This document shows positions 1 through 9,757 of a stretch of 64,000 nucleotides of DNA, piece after piece. The notes under the pieces were generated by a model. The model saw nothing but the letters and a program-made list of their open reading frames with translations, made no database searches and was not told the DNA's origin. A program made the translations under genes and the position numbers. The stretch spans positions 14,198,001 through 14,262,000 of the forward strand of contig OX621237.1 of the NCBI GenBank assembly GCA_951640165.1, given 5' to 3'. Position 1 is the stretch's first letter. Every line of letters begins with the position of its first letter. This DNA comes from Pseudoips prasinana (lineage: Eukaryota > Arthropoda > Insecta > Lepidoptera > Nolidae).

Positions 1-50
1 CCTCGTTCTCTGCGGGTGAACACGCTACCGCTAGACCAACGAGGCAGTCA
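1..50 (-). repeat. tRNA-derived SINE head, cut by the window edge
   Basis: On the minus strand this reads as a tRNA-like 5' half with an A-box-type stretch (TGGTCTAGCGGTAGCG). The part that would carry the B box lies outside the window. It is more likely the head of a SINE than a working tRNA gene because tRNA-derived SINEs are common in this window. Confidence 0.4.
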
Positions 51-555
51 ATTTTATATATATTAGTATTATATAGTCTTTAATCAAAATCATGATTATT
101 AAAGGATATTATTTTAAGAATTATTAAGGTTTCTGTATACAAGAAAAATGTTATCTTACTAGAATAATAATGTAAATTTCAGCTGAATAAAAATTTTACT
201 GCTATGTAGGTATTTTTTTTTCATTGAGTGATCACTGTGTGACTACAACACTTATCAAACCGTTTTTATCAATGTAAGCATTCATATTATAGTATAGATT
301 GTCGATTCTCTTTCCTACTTCTAATCTCGTTGAGTGAGGCTCCGCCTGGAAGCAGCGAGGCAAAACGAGGCGCGAGCTTGCTTTATCTGGGCTGGCTGTG
401 CGCGAAACAATATATTTATTGGACAGTAGCGCGGTGCGGCCTGATCCAGAGGATGATCTATTCGCTTGTCCTTGCTTTGCCACCGTGAATTATCTTGGTC
501 ATTAGAAGATCAGACTGGGTGAAAGAGAGTAAAGTACAGAAAAGGTAGTAAGTTT
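51..555. other. unannotated stretch
   Basis: AT-rich up to about 300, then a GC-richer 180 bp. An 83-codon minus-strand ORF here resembles nothing I know and has no supporting context. Confidence 0.4.
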
Positions 556-735
556 GACTGCACGAGTGGCGCACCGGTTAAGGCAGGCTCCTCACCACTT
601 CGTGTCCCGGGTTCGATTCCCACACAAGACAATCATTTTTGTGACCCATAAGTAGTTATTCTGAATCCGGGTGGACTTTGTATCCATTAATTACACTTTT
701 GTGGGCATTGTCTTAAAAATATAAAAAGAAATGGA
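556..735 (+). repeat. tRNA-derived SINE, family S1
   Basis: An A-box-like segment (GTGGCGCACCGGTTAAGGC) is followed about 35 bp later by a B box (GGGTTCGATTCCC), as in a pol III promoter derived from a tRNA. The body continues with a segment (ACCCATAAGTAG...) that recurs in the copy at 34685-34800, showing a dispersed family rather than a tRNA gene. No tRNA-like 3' half or acceptor stem closes after the B box. Confidence 0.65.
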
Positions 736-929
736 GGTAGGTACCTAGTATTTTTAACTGAACTTCCGTCGTGGAGTTTTGAGATAAAGCACTAAATAGG
801 AAACAAAAAACGACGAGGAACCGGTCCTGTATGGCTTCCGTCTCTTTGTTTAGAAGCCATAGTGCGAACTGTATTTTATTTATAGGCTCTCAATTTAAAG
901 TAATCAATACATTGAAGTTTAAACATTTT

Positions 930-1040
930 AACTGCAAGTGTGACGCAGCGGTTAAGACAGTCGCCTCGCCATTCGTCCTGGGTTCGGTTCCCACACATGA
1001 CAACTATTTGTGTCCAGGGCAAAAAGGCAAGAATCTACCA
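930..1040 (+). repeat. tRNA-derived SINE head, S1-like
   Basis: A box (GACGCAGCGGTTAAGACAG) and B box (GGGTTCGGTTCCC) are correctly spaced. The short body with ACAACTATTTGTGTCC resembles that of the copy at 17346. It abuts an oppositely oriented SINE head, so the element is truncated or rearranged. Confidence 0.55.
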
Positions 1041-1240
1041 ACCAGGACAGCCGGTCGTTCGTAAATATATACATACAATACACCGAAAACATCCAGACTA
1101 AGACAAATAGTACGCAAACATTTGTCTAGTGTAAGGATCGAACCCACAACCTTTAGTACAGAACGCTGGTTTAATACAAACTGAGTCACAGCAGTCGTCA
1201 AATACTGTGCAATTGTCAAATCAATATCAAAAGTCAATTT
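1041..1240 (-). repeat. tRNA-derived SINE, inverted relative to its neighbour
   Basis: On the minus strand a B box (GGGTTCGATCC) lies near 1135-1147, with a degenerate A-box region upstream near 1185. The element faces the plus-strand SINE at 930-1040, forming a head-to-head pair. Confidence 0.4.
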
Positions 1241-1312
1241 TGTATACTAGGTATTTTGTTAATATAACTATTAATAAATTTACCTTCAGTAATTTGTAAT
1301 TGAAATTTAATT

Positions 1313-1347
<35 letters not shown>
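1313..1347 (-). repeat. (AAAT)n 3' tail of LINE-A
   Basis: About nine TTTA units on the plus strand, sitting just inside the 3' boundary of LINE-A. Short tandem 3' tails of this sort are typical of CR1-group and related LINEs. Confidence 0.8.
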
Positions 1348-1632
1348 CGGCACTCCAACGACTTATTCACTAAAACATTTTAGGGGTACAATATCAAACT
1401 TAAACTCTAGAGTGAATTTGCCACTTAAAGGTGTGCACAGCACTTGCAATATTTCCAAGTTTTGTAATGTATATAAAAAAAAAAAAAAACTACATGAAAA
1501 ACAGATTTGTAACATAAGAGCAAAAGAACACACAAATCTACTTATTTACTTAAAAAAAAAAAGATAATAATTATTAATAATTGATAATAAGTAATATAAA
1601 AACTACAAGTAATAAAAGTAATAATACATGTA

Positions 1633-4590
1633 TTAAATGTGGTCGCTGTGCGTCGAGAACAATTTTTTGCGAAATTGAGATAGCTTGTTGGCGAAGATGT
1701 CAATGCTATTAGAACGGTTATGGAGCTCATTGTACGTCCTCATCAACCTGTTCATTGGTGCCGAGTGTCCGAGATTAGTTCTTGTAGGGGATGGAGTGAA
1801 CACATCTAGAATACGTTTAGATCTGGGTGTGCTATGGCGAGGGACAGATATACTTATTTCGGCGAGAAGCTTCGGAACTTGTATATATCCGTTAATGATT
1901 TTATGGAGCAAAATCAAGTCATTGTTATGTCTACGCTGTTTTAGGGTTATCATTTTGAAATAACTTAGCCTTTGCGAGTAATCTGCGTCCGGAGGGCAGC
2001 TATGAGATTTATACCGCATATAGCGTGTAAAGCTTTTTTGGACCCGTTCTATACGATTAACGTGTGTGCCATAAATAGGATTCCAAACAGGTGATGCATA
2101 TTCCAAAACAGTTCGTACAAATGAATTATAGAGTACTGTTAAGGGTTGGACGGTTTTGAAATCATAACAGATCCTCTTTATGAATCCCAGTGTTTTAGCA
2201 GCCCTAGAAACAATAGAGTCAATATGGGGTATGAACGTTAGCTTACTGTCAAGGAGAACACCTAAGTCGCGGATTTTGTCGACTTTTTGCAGTACCCTAC
2301 CGTTGAGCGAATATGAAGAAGCAAGCTTAAGGTGTTTTTTTGTAAATGTTACATGGTAACACTTATCAGCATTAAGAAGCATGCGATTTTTAGTACACCA
2401 ATTATGTACAGAGTCTAAATCTTCCTGGAGTAGGGCAACGTCTGCACTGGTATCAATGACCCGATATATCTTCAAGTCGTCCGCGAAGATGGAACAAGTA
2501 CTGTGTTTGATACTGTTTGCTATATCGTTAACGAATATAACAAACAGTATTGGGCCCAAATGGGAACCTTGGGGGACTCCGGATATTGAGTAGTAAGGCA
2601 AAGACTGATGACCCTTTACAACAACTCTCTGTTTTCTGTCGGTCAGATAAGATTTAAACCACAGCCATAGTTGGCCAAATATGCCGAGGTATGACAGCTT
2701 ACGCAGCAAGATATTGTGATCGACTTTGTCAAACGCACTGCTAAAGTCGGTGTAAATCGAGTCGACTTGCTTGCGTGAGTCCACTAATTTGCAAAGGTTG
2801 TCTACATAAAGAACCAAGTTGGTTGTAGTAGATTTTTGAGCGCAAAAACCATGTTGTTGTGGAGCTACCTCTATTTTGGAATGGGCGGTTAAGATAGGGC
2901 ACAAGAGAGACTCGAAAACTTTCGAAAATACAGACAGAATGGAGATAGGTCGGTAATTCTTTACGTCATCAGCTTCACCTTTTTTAAAGATGGGCACTAC
3001 GTGTGCGAGCTTCCACTCGTCAGGAAATTGAGAAGTTTTAAGTGAATGGTTGAATATTACTTTCAGTGGGAGAGAAAGACTGACAGCACATTTTTTGACA
3101 AATATAGGTGGTAGACCATCTGGACCTGCGCCTTTGCATATATTTAGCTTTCTTAATGCTCTGATCACGTCTTTCTCTGAGATAACAACACTGCCCAACG
3201 TATTGTGAGAGTAGATTTGCGTATCGTCAGAGCGATGTTCCGACTGTAAGGCTCCCGGTTGATTAAATGACGACGAAAAGTGACGCGCAAAAAGGTTGCA
3301 AATGTATTCCCCAGAAGTGGCCACCTCAGTGCCCAACTTCAGTTCAGACGGCATTTCACTTGAACCAGATTTTTTTGTTTTGACGAAAGACCAGAAGAGC
3401 TTGGGATTGTGGGTTATGCCCTCCTCCATCTTCCTAGCGTAATTATCGTAGCTATTTTTCATAGCTTGATTAGTTCTTTGGCCTAATAATTTATATTCGT
3501 ATTCGTCACGGGGATTTTTATACTTTTTGTAACGTCTTCTAAGTTTTTCCTTTTCGGTTAACATGCTTATAAGACTTTTAGGGAACCATACGGGGTATTT
3601 ATTACATTTTACTTTGGATTTTGGCACAAATGAACGTATGACATTATCCAATATCTTATAGAGCTCTTCTACCATAGCGTTGACATCCTGACATTGGGCA
3701 AGGTTTTCAATCCAATTTACCTGATTTATTTTCTCGTTTATTATCTGGTAATTTGCTTTGCGGAAGTTAAACTTTGAAGCGAGCTTGCTTTTTAGAAATG
3801 TAGGTGATACATTAGTAATCTCTATACACAGGGGGGGATGGTAAGGATCAATTGTTGACAATGGTTCCATACATTCATGAACAGATACGCCATGAAAGTT
3901 GGACAATATTAGGTCTAGAGATTTGCTTTGGTGATTTTTCACATGATTTAGCTGTTGCAAGTTATTAAGAGACAAACAATCTACGAGGGAGTAACCCAGT
4001 GAGTTACTATAATTACTTGCAGACATACTTGCAGACTGTGGGTTGGTGTTATCCAGTTCCCATTTGATGAATCCCAGGTTAAAGTCACCAGCTATGAGTG
4101 TGTGGCTACCCGTTGCATCAATTACAGACGTAACCTTGTCCAGGAACGTGTTCAGTGTTTGCTGTTGTACGGGAGGGGGCAAGTATACAGCACAGATGTT
4201 CAAGTATTGCGTCCTCTTTTCTTCCGCAATCATTAGTTTCAGCCACAAGTTTTCCGCGTCAGTCTCCCATTTTGCCATGCGAATACTACCAATTGTTTTC
4301 AATACAGCGATTAACACGCCTCCACCCTTTTTTTGTCCCAGGAGAGTTGAGGATCTGTCTCTACGAAATATTGTGTATCTAGAGTCCAGTATCTCGCCGT
4401 CATTTATAGCATCGTCCAGCCAAGTTTCTGTAGCAATAATAACGTCATACTGATAGTGTTGTGTTGCGAGCATAATGTTTCTCAATTTGGTTCTTATTCC
4501 TCTAAAATTTTGGTAGTAGATCTTGAATGGGAATCTTGATATCAGATGTATTGTATTATTTGGTTTTTTAATACGGCCGTGGTCGAGTGT
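1633..4590 (-). CDS. LINE-A ORF2: endonuclease-reverse transcriptase
   Basis: An uninterrupted frame encodes an apurinic-type endonuclease followed by a reverse transcriptase. Endonuclease motifs run in order: NFRGIRTKL at the N terminus (upstream of the first ATG), ATETWLDD, AGDFN, SLDLIL and the terminal YHPP. RT motifs include VPIFKKG, YTDFSSAFDKV (about residue 580 from position 4485), GVPQGSHLGP and catalytic FADD (about 665). The protein makes cDNA at a nicked target during retrotransposition. The frame is open back to 4590, directly behind the tandem stops closing ORF1. The first ATG (4471-4473) lies inside the endonuclease, so a full-length protein must start by another route or at a non-AUG codon such as TTG at 4485. 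Confidence 0.9.
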   Translation of the reverse strand, partial: TLDHGRIKKPNNTIHLISRFPFKIYYQNFRGIRTKLRNIMLATQHYQYDVIIATETWLDDAINDGEILDSRYTIFRRDRSSTLLGQKKGGGVLIAVLKTIGSIRMAKWETDAENLWLKLMIAEEKRTQYLNICAVYLPPPVQQQTLNTFLDKVTSVIDATGSHTLIAGDFNLGFIKWELDNTNPQSASMSASNYSNSLGYSLVDCLSLNNLQQLNHVKNHQSKSLDLILSNFHGVSVHECMEPLSTIDPYHPPLCIEITNVSPTFLKSKLASKFNFRKANYQIINEKINQVNWIENLAQCQDVNAMVEELYKILDNVIRSFVPKSKVKCNKYPVWFPKSLISMLTEKEKLRRRYKKYKNPRDEYEYKLLGQRTNQAMKNSYDNYARKMEEGITHNPKLFWSFVKTKKSGSSEMPSELKLGTEVATSGEYICNLFARHFSSSFNQPGALQSEHRSDDTQIYSHNTLGSVVISEKDVIRALRKLNICKGAGPDGLPPIFVKKCAVSLSLPLKVIFNHSLKTSQFPDEWKLAHVVPIFKKGEADDVKNYRPISILSVFSKVFESLLCPILTAHSKIEVAPQQHGFCAQKSTTTNLVLYVDNLCKLVDSRKQVDSIYTDFSSAFDKVDHNILLRKLSYLGIFGQLWLWFKSYLTDRKQRVVVKGHQSLPYYSISGVPQGSHLGPILFVIFVNDIANSIKHSTCSIFADDLKIYRVIDTSADVALLQEDLDSVHNWCTKNRMLLNADKCYHVTFTKKHLKLASSYSLNGRVLQKVDKIRDLGVLLDSKLTFIPHIDSIVSRAAKTLGFIKRICYDFKTVQPLTVLYNSFVRTVLEYASPVWNPIYGTHVNRIERVQKSFTRYMRYKSHSCPPDADYSQRLSYFKMITLKQRRHNNDLILLHKIINGYIQVPKLLAEISISVPRHSTPRSKRILDVFTPSPTRTNLGHSAPMNRLMRTYNELHNRSNSIDIFANKLSQFRKKLFSTHSDHI

Positions 4591-4596
4591 TCATTA
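4591..4596 (-). promoter_or_regulatory. TAATGA stop-start sequence between ORF1 and ORF2
   Basis: On the coding strand ORF1 ends TAA and is followed at once by TGA in the same frame. The six bases form TAATGA, the translational coupling signal known from the silkworm element SART1. Here the embedded ATG reads only eight codons before a stop, and ORF2 lies in the ORF1 frame instead. Confidence 0.5.
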
Positions 4597-5547
4597 GAGC
4601 AGTTCAACAGCTTCGAGGCTCCGTACGTGTTTAGCTTGTATCCCATCAGCTTTTCTAACAAGGATGCGACCGTCACGGACCCACACATACTTGTATTCTT
4701 TGACACGGGCAGCTTTTCTAGTGGCTGCGTGAATCTGCTTGTTCAGTGGAGAGAGGTGTTCGGACACGAAAACTGGTTTTTTCGCACCACCGTATCCCAA
4801 GAGATGAGAGTTCAGCTTGTTGTCAGGATGTTTTTTGTTGTATTTCATAACGGAAGCTAGGATTTCGTCACGAGTTGATGTACTATTCATCTTGACAATT
4901 ATTGCTCGCGGAGAGGTGCTTTGCGGGTCTAGTTTTCTGACACGAACGGCGGATATAATGCAGTTTTCTTTTAGTGTGCTTGAGACGACCTTTCCCAGCT
5001 GCACTACAGTACTGATTAAATTCTCGGATTTATTTTCAGGCACCCCATTAATTTCAATGTTCTGCTGACGAGTATTTTGTTCCAAAAGGTTGACTCTGAC
5101 AGACAAGTCTGACACAGTATGCTTAAGAAGCTCATTTTCTTTTAAAATACGTTGGTTGGCTTCCTTATAGTCTTGAAGTTCGTTTTTCACCTGATCGAAC
5201 TCGTCACTCATGAATTGAACTGAGGCTTCGAGTTTGCGGATAAGCGACATAGCCTCCTTTAAGTCCCCCAGTTCTTCAGCAATAGAAAATTTTATTGATT
5301 TTGAAATCTCAGTGGACATCACATCTTTTATTTCTTGGCGAATGGTCTGCAGGATTTCCTCAGCCAATGGTTTACCTGCATGCTCGATGTCAGGGCAGGT
5401 GTCTATGCGTGGACGTTTCTGTCGAATTGAAACGTTGGCAATACCAGGCGAGTCAGACAGTACTTTTTGCAAGTCAGGTTCGGACTGAGCTTGACTAAAA
5501 TTTATACTAGTGTTCATTTTTGAAGAGGTGACACTATTTTCAGACAT
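4594..5547 (-). CDS. LINE-A ORF1: coiled-coil nucleic-acid-binding protein
   Basis: A 317-residue ORF1 protein. The first 80 residues are Ser/Asp-rich and probably disordered. A heptad-like coiled coil with many Leu, Glu and Lys runs from about 85 to 155. A globular segment follows, containing IEINGVPENKSENL and the C-terminal YKYVWVRDGRILVRK. Related insect LINE ORF1 proteins share an L1-ORF1p or FP25K-like C-terminal fold. By family role it binds element RNA as a multimer and forms the RNP used by ORF2. It starts at ATG 5547, about 290 nt from the element's 5' end. No stop or frameshift is present, and the ORF ends ELL-TAA, immediately before the ORF2 frame. Confidence 0.8.
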   Translation of the reverse strand: MSENSVTSSKMNTSINFSQAQSEPDLQKVLSDSPGIANVSIRQKRPRIDTCPDIEHAGKPLAEEILQTIRQEIKDVMSTEISKSIKFSIAEELGDLKEAMSLIRKLEASVQFMSDEFDQVKNELQDYKEANQRILKENELLKHTVSDLSVRVNLLEQNTRQQNIEINGVPENKSENLISTVVQLGKVVSSTLKENCIISAVRVRKLDPQSTSPRAIIVKMNSTSTRDEILASVMKYNKKHPDNKLNSHLLGYGGAKKPVFVSEHLSPLNKQIHAATRKAARVKEYKYVWVRDGRILVRKADGIQAKHVRSLEAVELL

Positions 5548-5837
5548 TGTTTTCCGATAGAAATGTAAATATCAACAGAAAAGAGAAAAAAAAAAAAAAA
5601 AAAAAAATATACAAAAAAGTGATTTCTTCACTTGGGTTTGAACTCGAGACTTGTACCTCAGCAGCCTCGCCGTTTCTGTTAGAGCCACAAGTGCTACTAG
5701 TCGGAGTGCTTAAAAAAGTAGTTGTATGGTGAGTATTAATCCGGTTTAAGTTGTTGACAAGTTGTAGTGCTAATGAGTTCAAAGTCCAATCCTTTGTTTG
5801 CCGTGAGCACTGCAGATAAGAGTTCAAATTTTAACTG
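5548..5837 (-). promoter_or_regulatory. LINE-A 5' UTR with initiator-like start
   Basis: The element begins CAGTTAAAA at 5837 on the minus strand. With the last base of the target site this gives TCAGTT (5833-5838), a match to the insect pol II initiator, which suits the internal promoter expected of such LINEs. The UTR holds a run of 22 T (5586-5607) and a B-box-like stretch (GAGTTCAAACCC) near 5632-5645. No downstream promoter element could be placed confidently. Confidence 0.5.
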
Positions 5838-5995
5838 ATTTGTAATGAAGTTTTTGTGTGCTTTTTTGCACTTATTTTCACACAACACAGTTAATATCCA
5901 TATTGTTCGATTGGGCGTAGAACACCGAGTATCACTATATAAGTTTTTATTTATATTAATAATAGCACTACAGTGAAGTAAAATTATTTTATTTT

Positions 5996-6137
5996 GTACA
6001 GACGCCAGTACATCATGCTACACCAATCTGTGAAATTTTCCCAATTGAAAGTGAACCTTTTCCTTTTGGGATAAAATTGAAAATCTATAAAAGAAATTTG
6101 ACAGATTGGGGCAGCTGGATGTTTTCGACGTCTGTAC
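5996..6137 (+). mobile_element. MITE family M1, copy 1
   Basis: Terminal inverted repeats begin GTACAGACGCCAG and end with the complementary CGTCTGTAC. Sequence such as CAATCTGT...AAATTT pairs over about 50 bp on each side of a 40-bp centre containing CAATTGAAAGTGAACC. Four further copies lie in this window. There is no coding capacity, so it must depend on a transposase from elsewhere. It is flanked by TTTT and AAAA. Confidence 0.75.
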
Positions 6138-6589
6138 AAAACGTCAACTGTCAACGCCGCCTTATACTGTTGACGTTCTCTATTAAACTATTTAATAGAA
6201 TCTAAGGAATCGACGGCACGTGTTCTGATGACAATAAATATTGTTCTTGTGCTCATTTCTAATCAATTAAACATTGAGATTATTGAAATGTCGCATTTCA
6301 ATAATCTCGATTCTCAGTTGATTAGATGCTGCATACTGATCTGATGTCGTGTTCTAAATTGAAATAGTTAGGATTAATTCAATTGTGTAAGTTATGGGCA
6401 ATGCAATGACGTAATAATAATTGAAATATTATTGATTTTAGGTCATTTGTAATGAAGGCATAACGTTTTACAGATTCATGTTAAAAGACGCCTAAAACCC
6501 TAATGTTTTGTAATCAATAAAATTTCGAAAGTCTGTTGACAAAAATCATCACTTGTTAGTGATGATTTTTTTCTGTGTTCCAAACCCTA
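6138..6589. other. AT-rich stretch with two hairpins
   Basis: A 69-nt hairpin lies at 6258-6326: 33-nt arms, a perfect 15-bp inner stem, 3-nt loop. A perfect 13-bp stem with a TGTT loop lies at 6541-6570. Nothing else is recognised. Confidence 0.6.
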
Positions 6590-6725
6590 AGTATTTTTTT
6601 TAACAGAACCTTATTACTAAGCTTCCGCTATCATCCGTATGTCTGTCAGCGGCCGATATCACATAAACTGTTATAGGTAGACAGTTGAAATTTTCACAGA
6701 GTACGTATTTCTATTATAAAAATAA
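6590..6725 (+). repeat. fragment of an arthropod-wide interspersed repeat
   Basis: It contains AGAACCTTATTACTAAGCTTCCGCT, split here as AGAACCTTATTACTAAGC and TTCCGCT, then CTGTCAGCGG and GACAGTTGAAATTTTCACAG. These match the general plan of the repeat at 21105-21330. The copy is degenerate. Confidence 0.5.
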
Positions 6726-6974
6726 TGGAGGCTCTCATAAAATCCTTATTTTGCTGTTTTATGTGCGAACTTAACAATTGCTTAACCTTTTCAACCGCAG
6801 TAGGTAAGAACATGAAACTTACAATAATTAGCAACTCTGTAGCTTCTATAATAACAAGCAATGAAATTAAAACAAAGTTATCTATACAAATAAATAAAAT
6901 TGGAGTGTCTGTTTGTAATATTGAAATAACCGGTTTTTACTACATTAATATGAATATATATACGGTACATACAC

Positions 6975-7195
6975 CAAAATGACATTTTTTACAATTTTTG
7001 TCTGTCTGTCTGTCTGTTTGTTCCGGCTAATCTCTGAAATGGCTGGACCGATTTTGACGGGACTTTTATTGACAGGTAGCTGATGTAATAAGGAGTAACT
7101 TAGACAACTTTATTTTTGAAAAAGTCTTTTATTTTACAAGAAAAACGAAATAAACTAATTAACACGCGGACGAAGTCGCGGGCACAGCTAGTAGA
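6975..7195 (+). repeat. repeat J fragment ending CGCGGGCACAGCTAGT
   Basis: It starts with (TGTC)n, passes GGCTGGACCGATTTTGACGG and ends ACGCGGACGAAGTCGCGGGCACAGCTAGT-like, split here as ACGCGGACGAAGTCGCGGG and CACAGCTAGT. This arrangement is very common in insect genomes as the end of non-autonomous elements. Relatives in this window are at 18160, 25798 and 35005. Confidence 0.6.
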
Positions 7196-7274
7196 AAATA
7201 TGACTACAATTTTTATTTTCTTGAAATTATGCTGTTGCTGATAAACCAAGATAGGTAGATACTTAATTTTTTTC

Positions 7275-8216
7275 CAGAGTGAGTATTACAGGTGCGACTC
7301 ATACTTGGCAAGTATATACACGCTGCCCACTAGAGGACAAGCATGTCTAGATCACTTTGTCTTAAAAACACAGCGGTCCGCTTTAACGCTTATTGCTCAC
7401 TCTTCCCTGACTGATCATGACACAGTCTTACTATTTCTCTCGAAAAAAATATCTAATACACCAGCGCGAAAAATGGTGAGCCGTGTTGATCGCGACCAAC
7501 TAGATAAAGATCTTGAGCAACTAGACTTCATGGAAGTCTATAGCACTCAAGACCCTCACTCAGCAGCAGAAACTATGGTCCATCTCATAAACCAAGCTAT
7601 AGAGGACAACACACAAATTGTCAAAGTACCCAACCGTAAAAAAATTGTAAAGGCGTGGATAACACCAGGACTTCTTCGATGCATCCGACATAGAGATAAT
7701 CTACACAAGAAGTTAAAAAAAGCACCTGATAATTCAGATCTTAAAACAACATTTACCAGATACAGAAACTTCTGTAATAACTTACTTAAGAAAATAAAAA
7801 TAGAATACGAAAAATATCAAATACATAAGGCTGGAACAAACCCAAAACAACTATGGTCAGCAATAAATACTATAACAAACAGGACTAAAAAAAAAGAAAC
7901 CCTCTCTCATCTTTTAACTCTATCAGCTACGCCAAAACTATCAGTAAACAGTGTTAACGACTTTTTTGCACAATCTGGTAAACAACTTGCCGAAAATATT
8001 ATTCCCCCGACTGAACCTAACACATTGCCCACTACAAAAACTCTTAATTCTTTAGTTCTGTTACCAACCGATGACCACGAAGTTAAAAAAATAATAATGT
8101 CTCTTCGTAACGACTGCGCTATGGGATGGGACAAAATATCAGCTAGTCTACTTAAAAAACATACAGCTTTAATATATATGCATATATATATGCAATTTGG
8201 CTCTGTCAACTGGTAA
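7275..8216 (+). pseudogene. LINE-B endonuclease C-terminus and pre-RT region
   Basis: The frame is open from about 7275. It carries the last endonuclease blocks, YTLPTRGQACLDH and the SLTDHD segment that aligns with the usual SDH motif. A Lys-rich linker and the first RT block (NDCAMGWDKISASLLKK) follow. The frame is lost in an (AT)n stretch near 8170-8195, where the reading frame of 8197-9642 takes over. The N-terminal two thirds of the endonuclease is absent because of 5' truncation. No genuine start codon is present. Confidence 0.8.
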
Positions 8217-9642
8217 ATTCCCAAAAGTTTTTAAAATGTCTATTATTCACCCGATATTCAAGAGTGGGGATAGAAACCGTGTCAACAACTATAGACCAAT
8301 ATCTGTACTACCAACTTTGTCAAAAGTTCTAGAGAGGATAATGAACATTAGGTTAGTAGATTACCTAGAAAAGCACAAATTTTTATCCCCATCACAATAC
8401 GGTTTTCGGACTGGTAAATCTACTACCGATGCAGTTCACGATTTGACAAATTATGTCGTTACCAATCTAGACCAAAGGAAAAAAGTAGTAGGCATATTCT
8501 TAGACCTTGCTAAAGCCTTCGACACGGTTTCTGTACCCATTCTCTCGCAAAAAATGGAAAACTTAGGAATCAGGGGGATCCCACTTGAACTCTTTAAAGA
8601 TTACCTATGTGAGCGTATCCAATGCGTTAAGATAGATGAATACATTAGCGACGAGCAGACCGTCTTATACGGCGTGCCCCAAGGAAACGTGTTGGGCCCT
8701 ACTTTATTCCTCATCTATATTAACGACTTGGGCATGCTTACACTTCCTCGAGGTAAAATCATAACATTTGCAGATGACACTGCTCTCCTATTTAGCGCTG
8801 ACAATTGGGACCAGGTCTTCTCATATGCACAATCCGGTTTTAATACTGTTTCAAAATGGCTACGTAGTAATCTCTTAACGCTAAATGTTGATAAAACCAA
8901 TTATATGACCTTTTCTCTAAGATCCACTAATAAAGTTCCTAATGCCTCACCTCCTTACACAATAACATCACACAGTTACACTAAACAAAAGGGTGATAAT
9001 ACCTCATGTTGCCAACTACGTAATGCAAAAGATGTCAAGTACCTTGGAGTAATAATTGATGAAACCCTTAGATTCCATAAACATATTGATACGCTGAAAA
9101 CCAGGCTACGTAAGCTAATATATATCTTTAAAACCTTGAGGCAAGTGGCTGACGATAAGTTAAAAAAATCTGTTTATTATGCTCTAGTTCAATCACTGCT
9201 AACTTATTGCATCTCTGTTTGGGGTGGTGCACCAAAAACTACCATTATTGACTTGGAGAGAGCCCAGAGAGTAATTCTGAAAGTGTCCTCTTTCCTTCCG
9301 TATCGTTACCCCACGGAACTTCTATACAAGGAGGCTAAAGTAATGACAGTGCGTCAACTCTTTATTTTAAGTATCATCCTAAGACAGCACTCATTACTTT
9401 CATATGATCCCTCCGCCTCACATGGAAAACGTCGGTACAACCCCGTAGATCGTACAGTAAACTTTTCTACTCAATTCTCGAATCGTTTCTTTTGTCACCT
9501 AGGTGGCTTTCTATATAACAAAATTAACAGAAAATTACATGTAGCTAAACTTACAAAAAAGGTGTGCAAAAAGAAAGATACTGCTTTCCTTCATGAACAC
9601 AATTATGAGGATACTGAGAAATTGCTTGCAATTATGTTGTAA
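8188..9642 (+). pseudogene. LINE-B reverse transcriptase, frameshifted from upstream part
   Basis: The RT core is open for about 480 codons. It begins in frame at ICNLALSTGKFP and shows FKSGDRNRVNNYRPIS, FLDLAKAFDTV (about residue 101 from 8197), GVPQGNVLGP, catalytic FADDT (about 190) and YLGVIID. The C-terminal region, with WGGAPKTTI and many Lys residues, resembles insect CR1/L2-type LINEs. The upstream endonuclease part is in another frame. An expanded TATATA tract at the junction is the simplest cause. It has no endonuclease of its own and is not expected to be active. Confidence 0.85.
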
Positions 9643-9663
9643 CTATATTGATATATGAATTCT

Positions 9664-9757
9664 TACACAAATACACAAACACACGCACACACACACTCGC
9701 AGACGCGCGCACACACACACACACACAAACACATACACACACACACACACACAAACT
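9664..9757. repeat. (AC)n microsatellite
   Basis: About 94 bp of mostly ACAC with interruptions, lying in the 3' UTR of LINE-B. It likely expanded after insertion, since it is interrupted by CG-containing segments. Confidence 0.9.

Larger units (their letters stand above)
1301..5837 (-). mobile_element. LINE-A, full-length CR1/Jockey-group non-LTR retrotransposon
   Basis: A 4.5-kb element read on the minus strand: 5' UTR, ORF1 (4594-5547), ORF2 (1633-4590), 3' UTR and an (AAAT)n tail. It is bounded by the same nine bases, ATTTGTAAT, at 1292-1300 and 5838-5846, which I read as the target-site duplication and which fixes both ends. A full 5' UTR, both ORFs open and an intact duplication argue for a young insertion. 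Clade placement (CR1, Daphne or Jockey-like) rests on motif style and has not been tested by phylogeny. Confidence 0.85.

Noticed and set aside
556..640. tRNA gene from A and B boxes
   Set aside because: No closing acceptor stem, and the body is shared with other dispersed copies, so it is a SINE.
4043..4453. Plus-strand 136-codon ORF
   Set aside because: Shadow of LINE-A ORF2 on the opposite strand.
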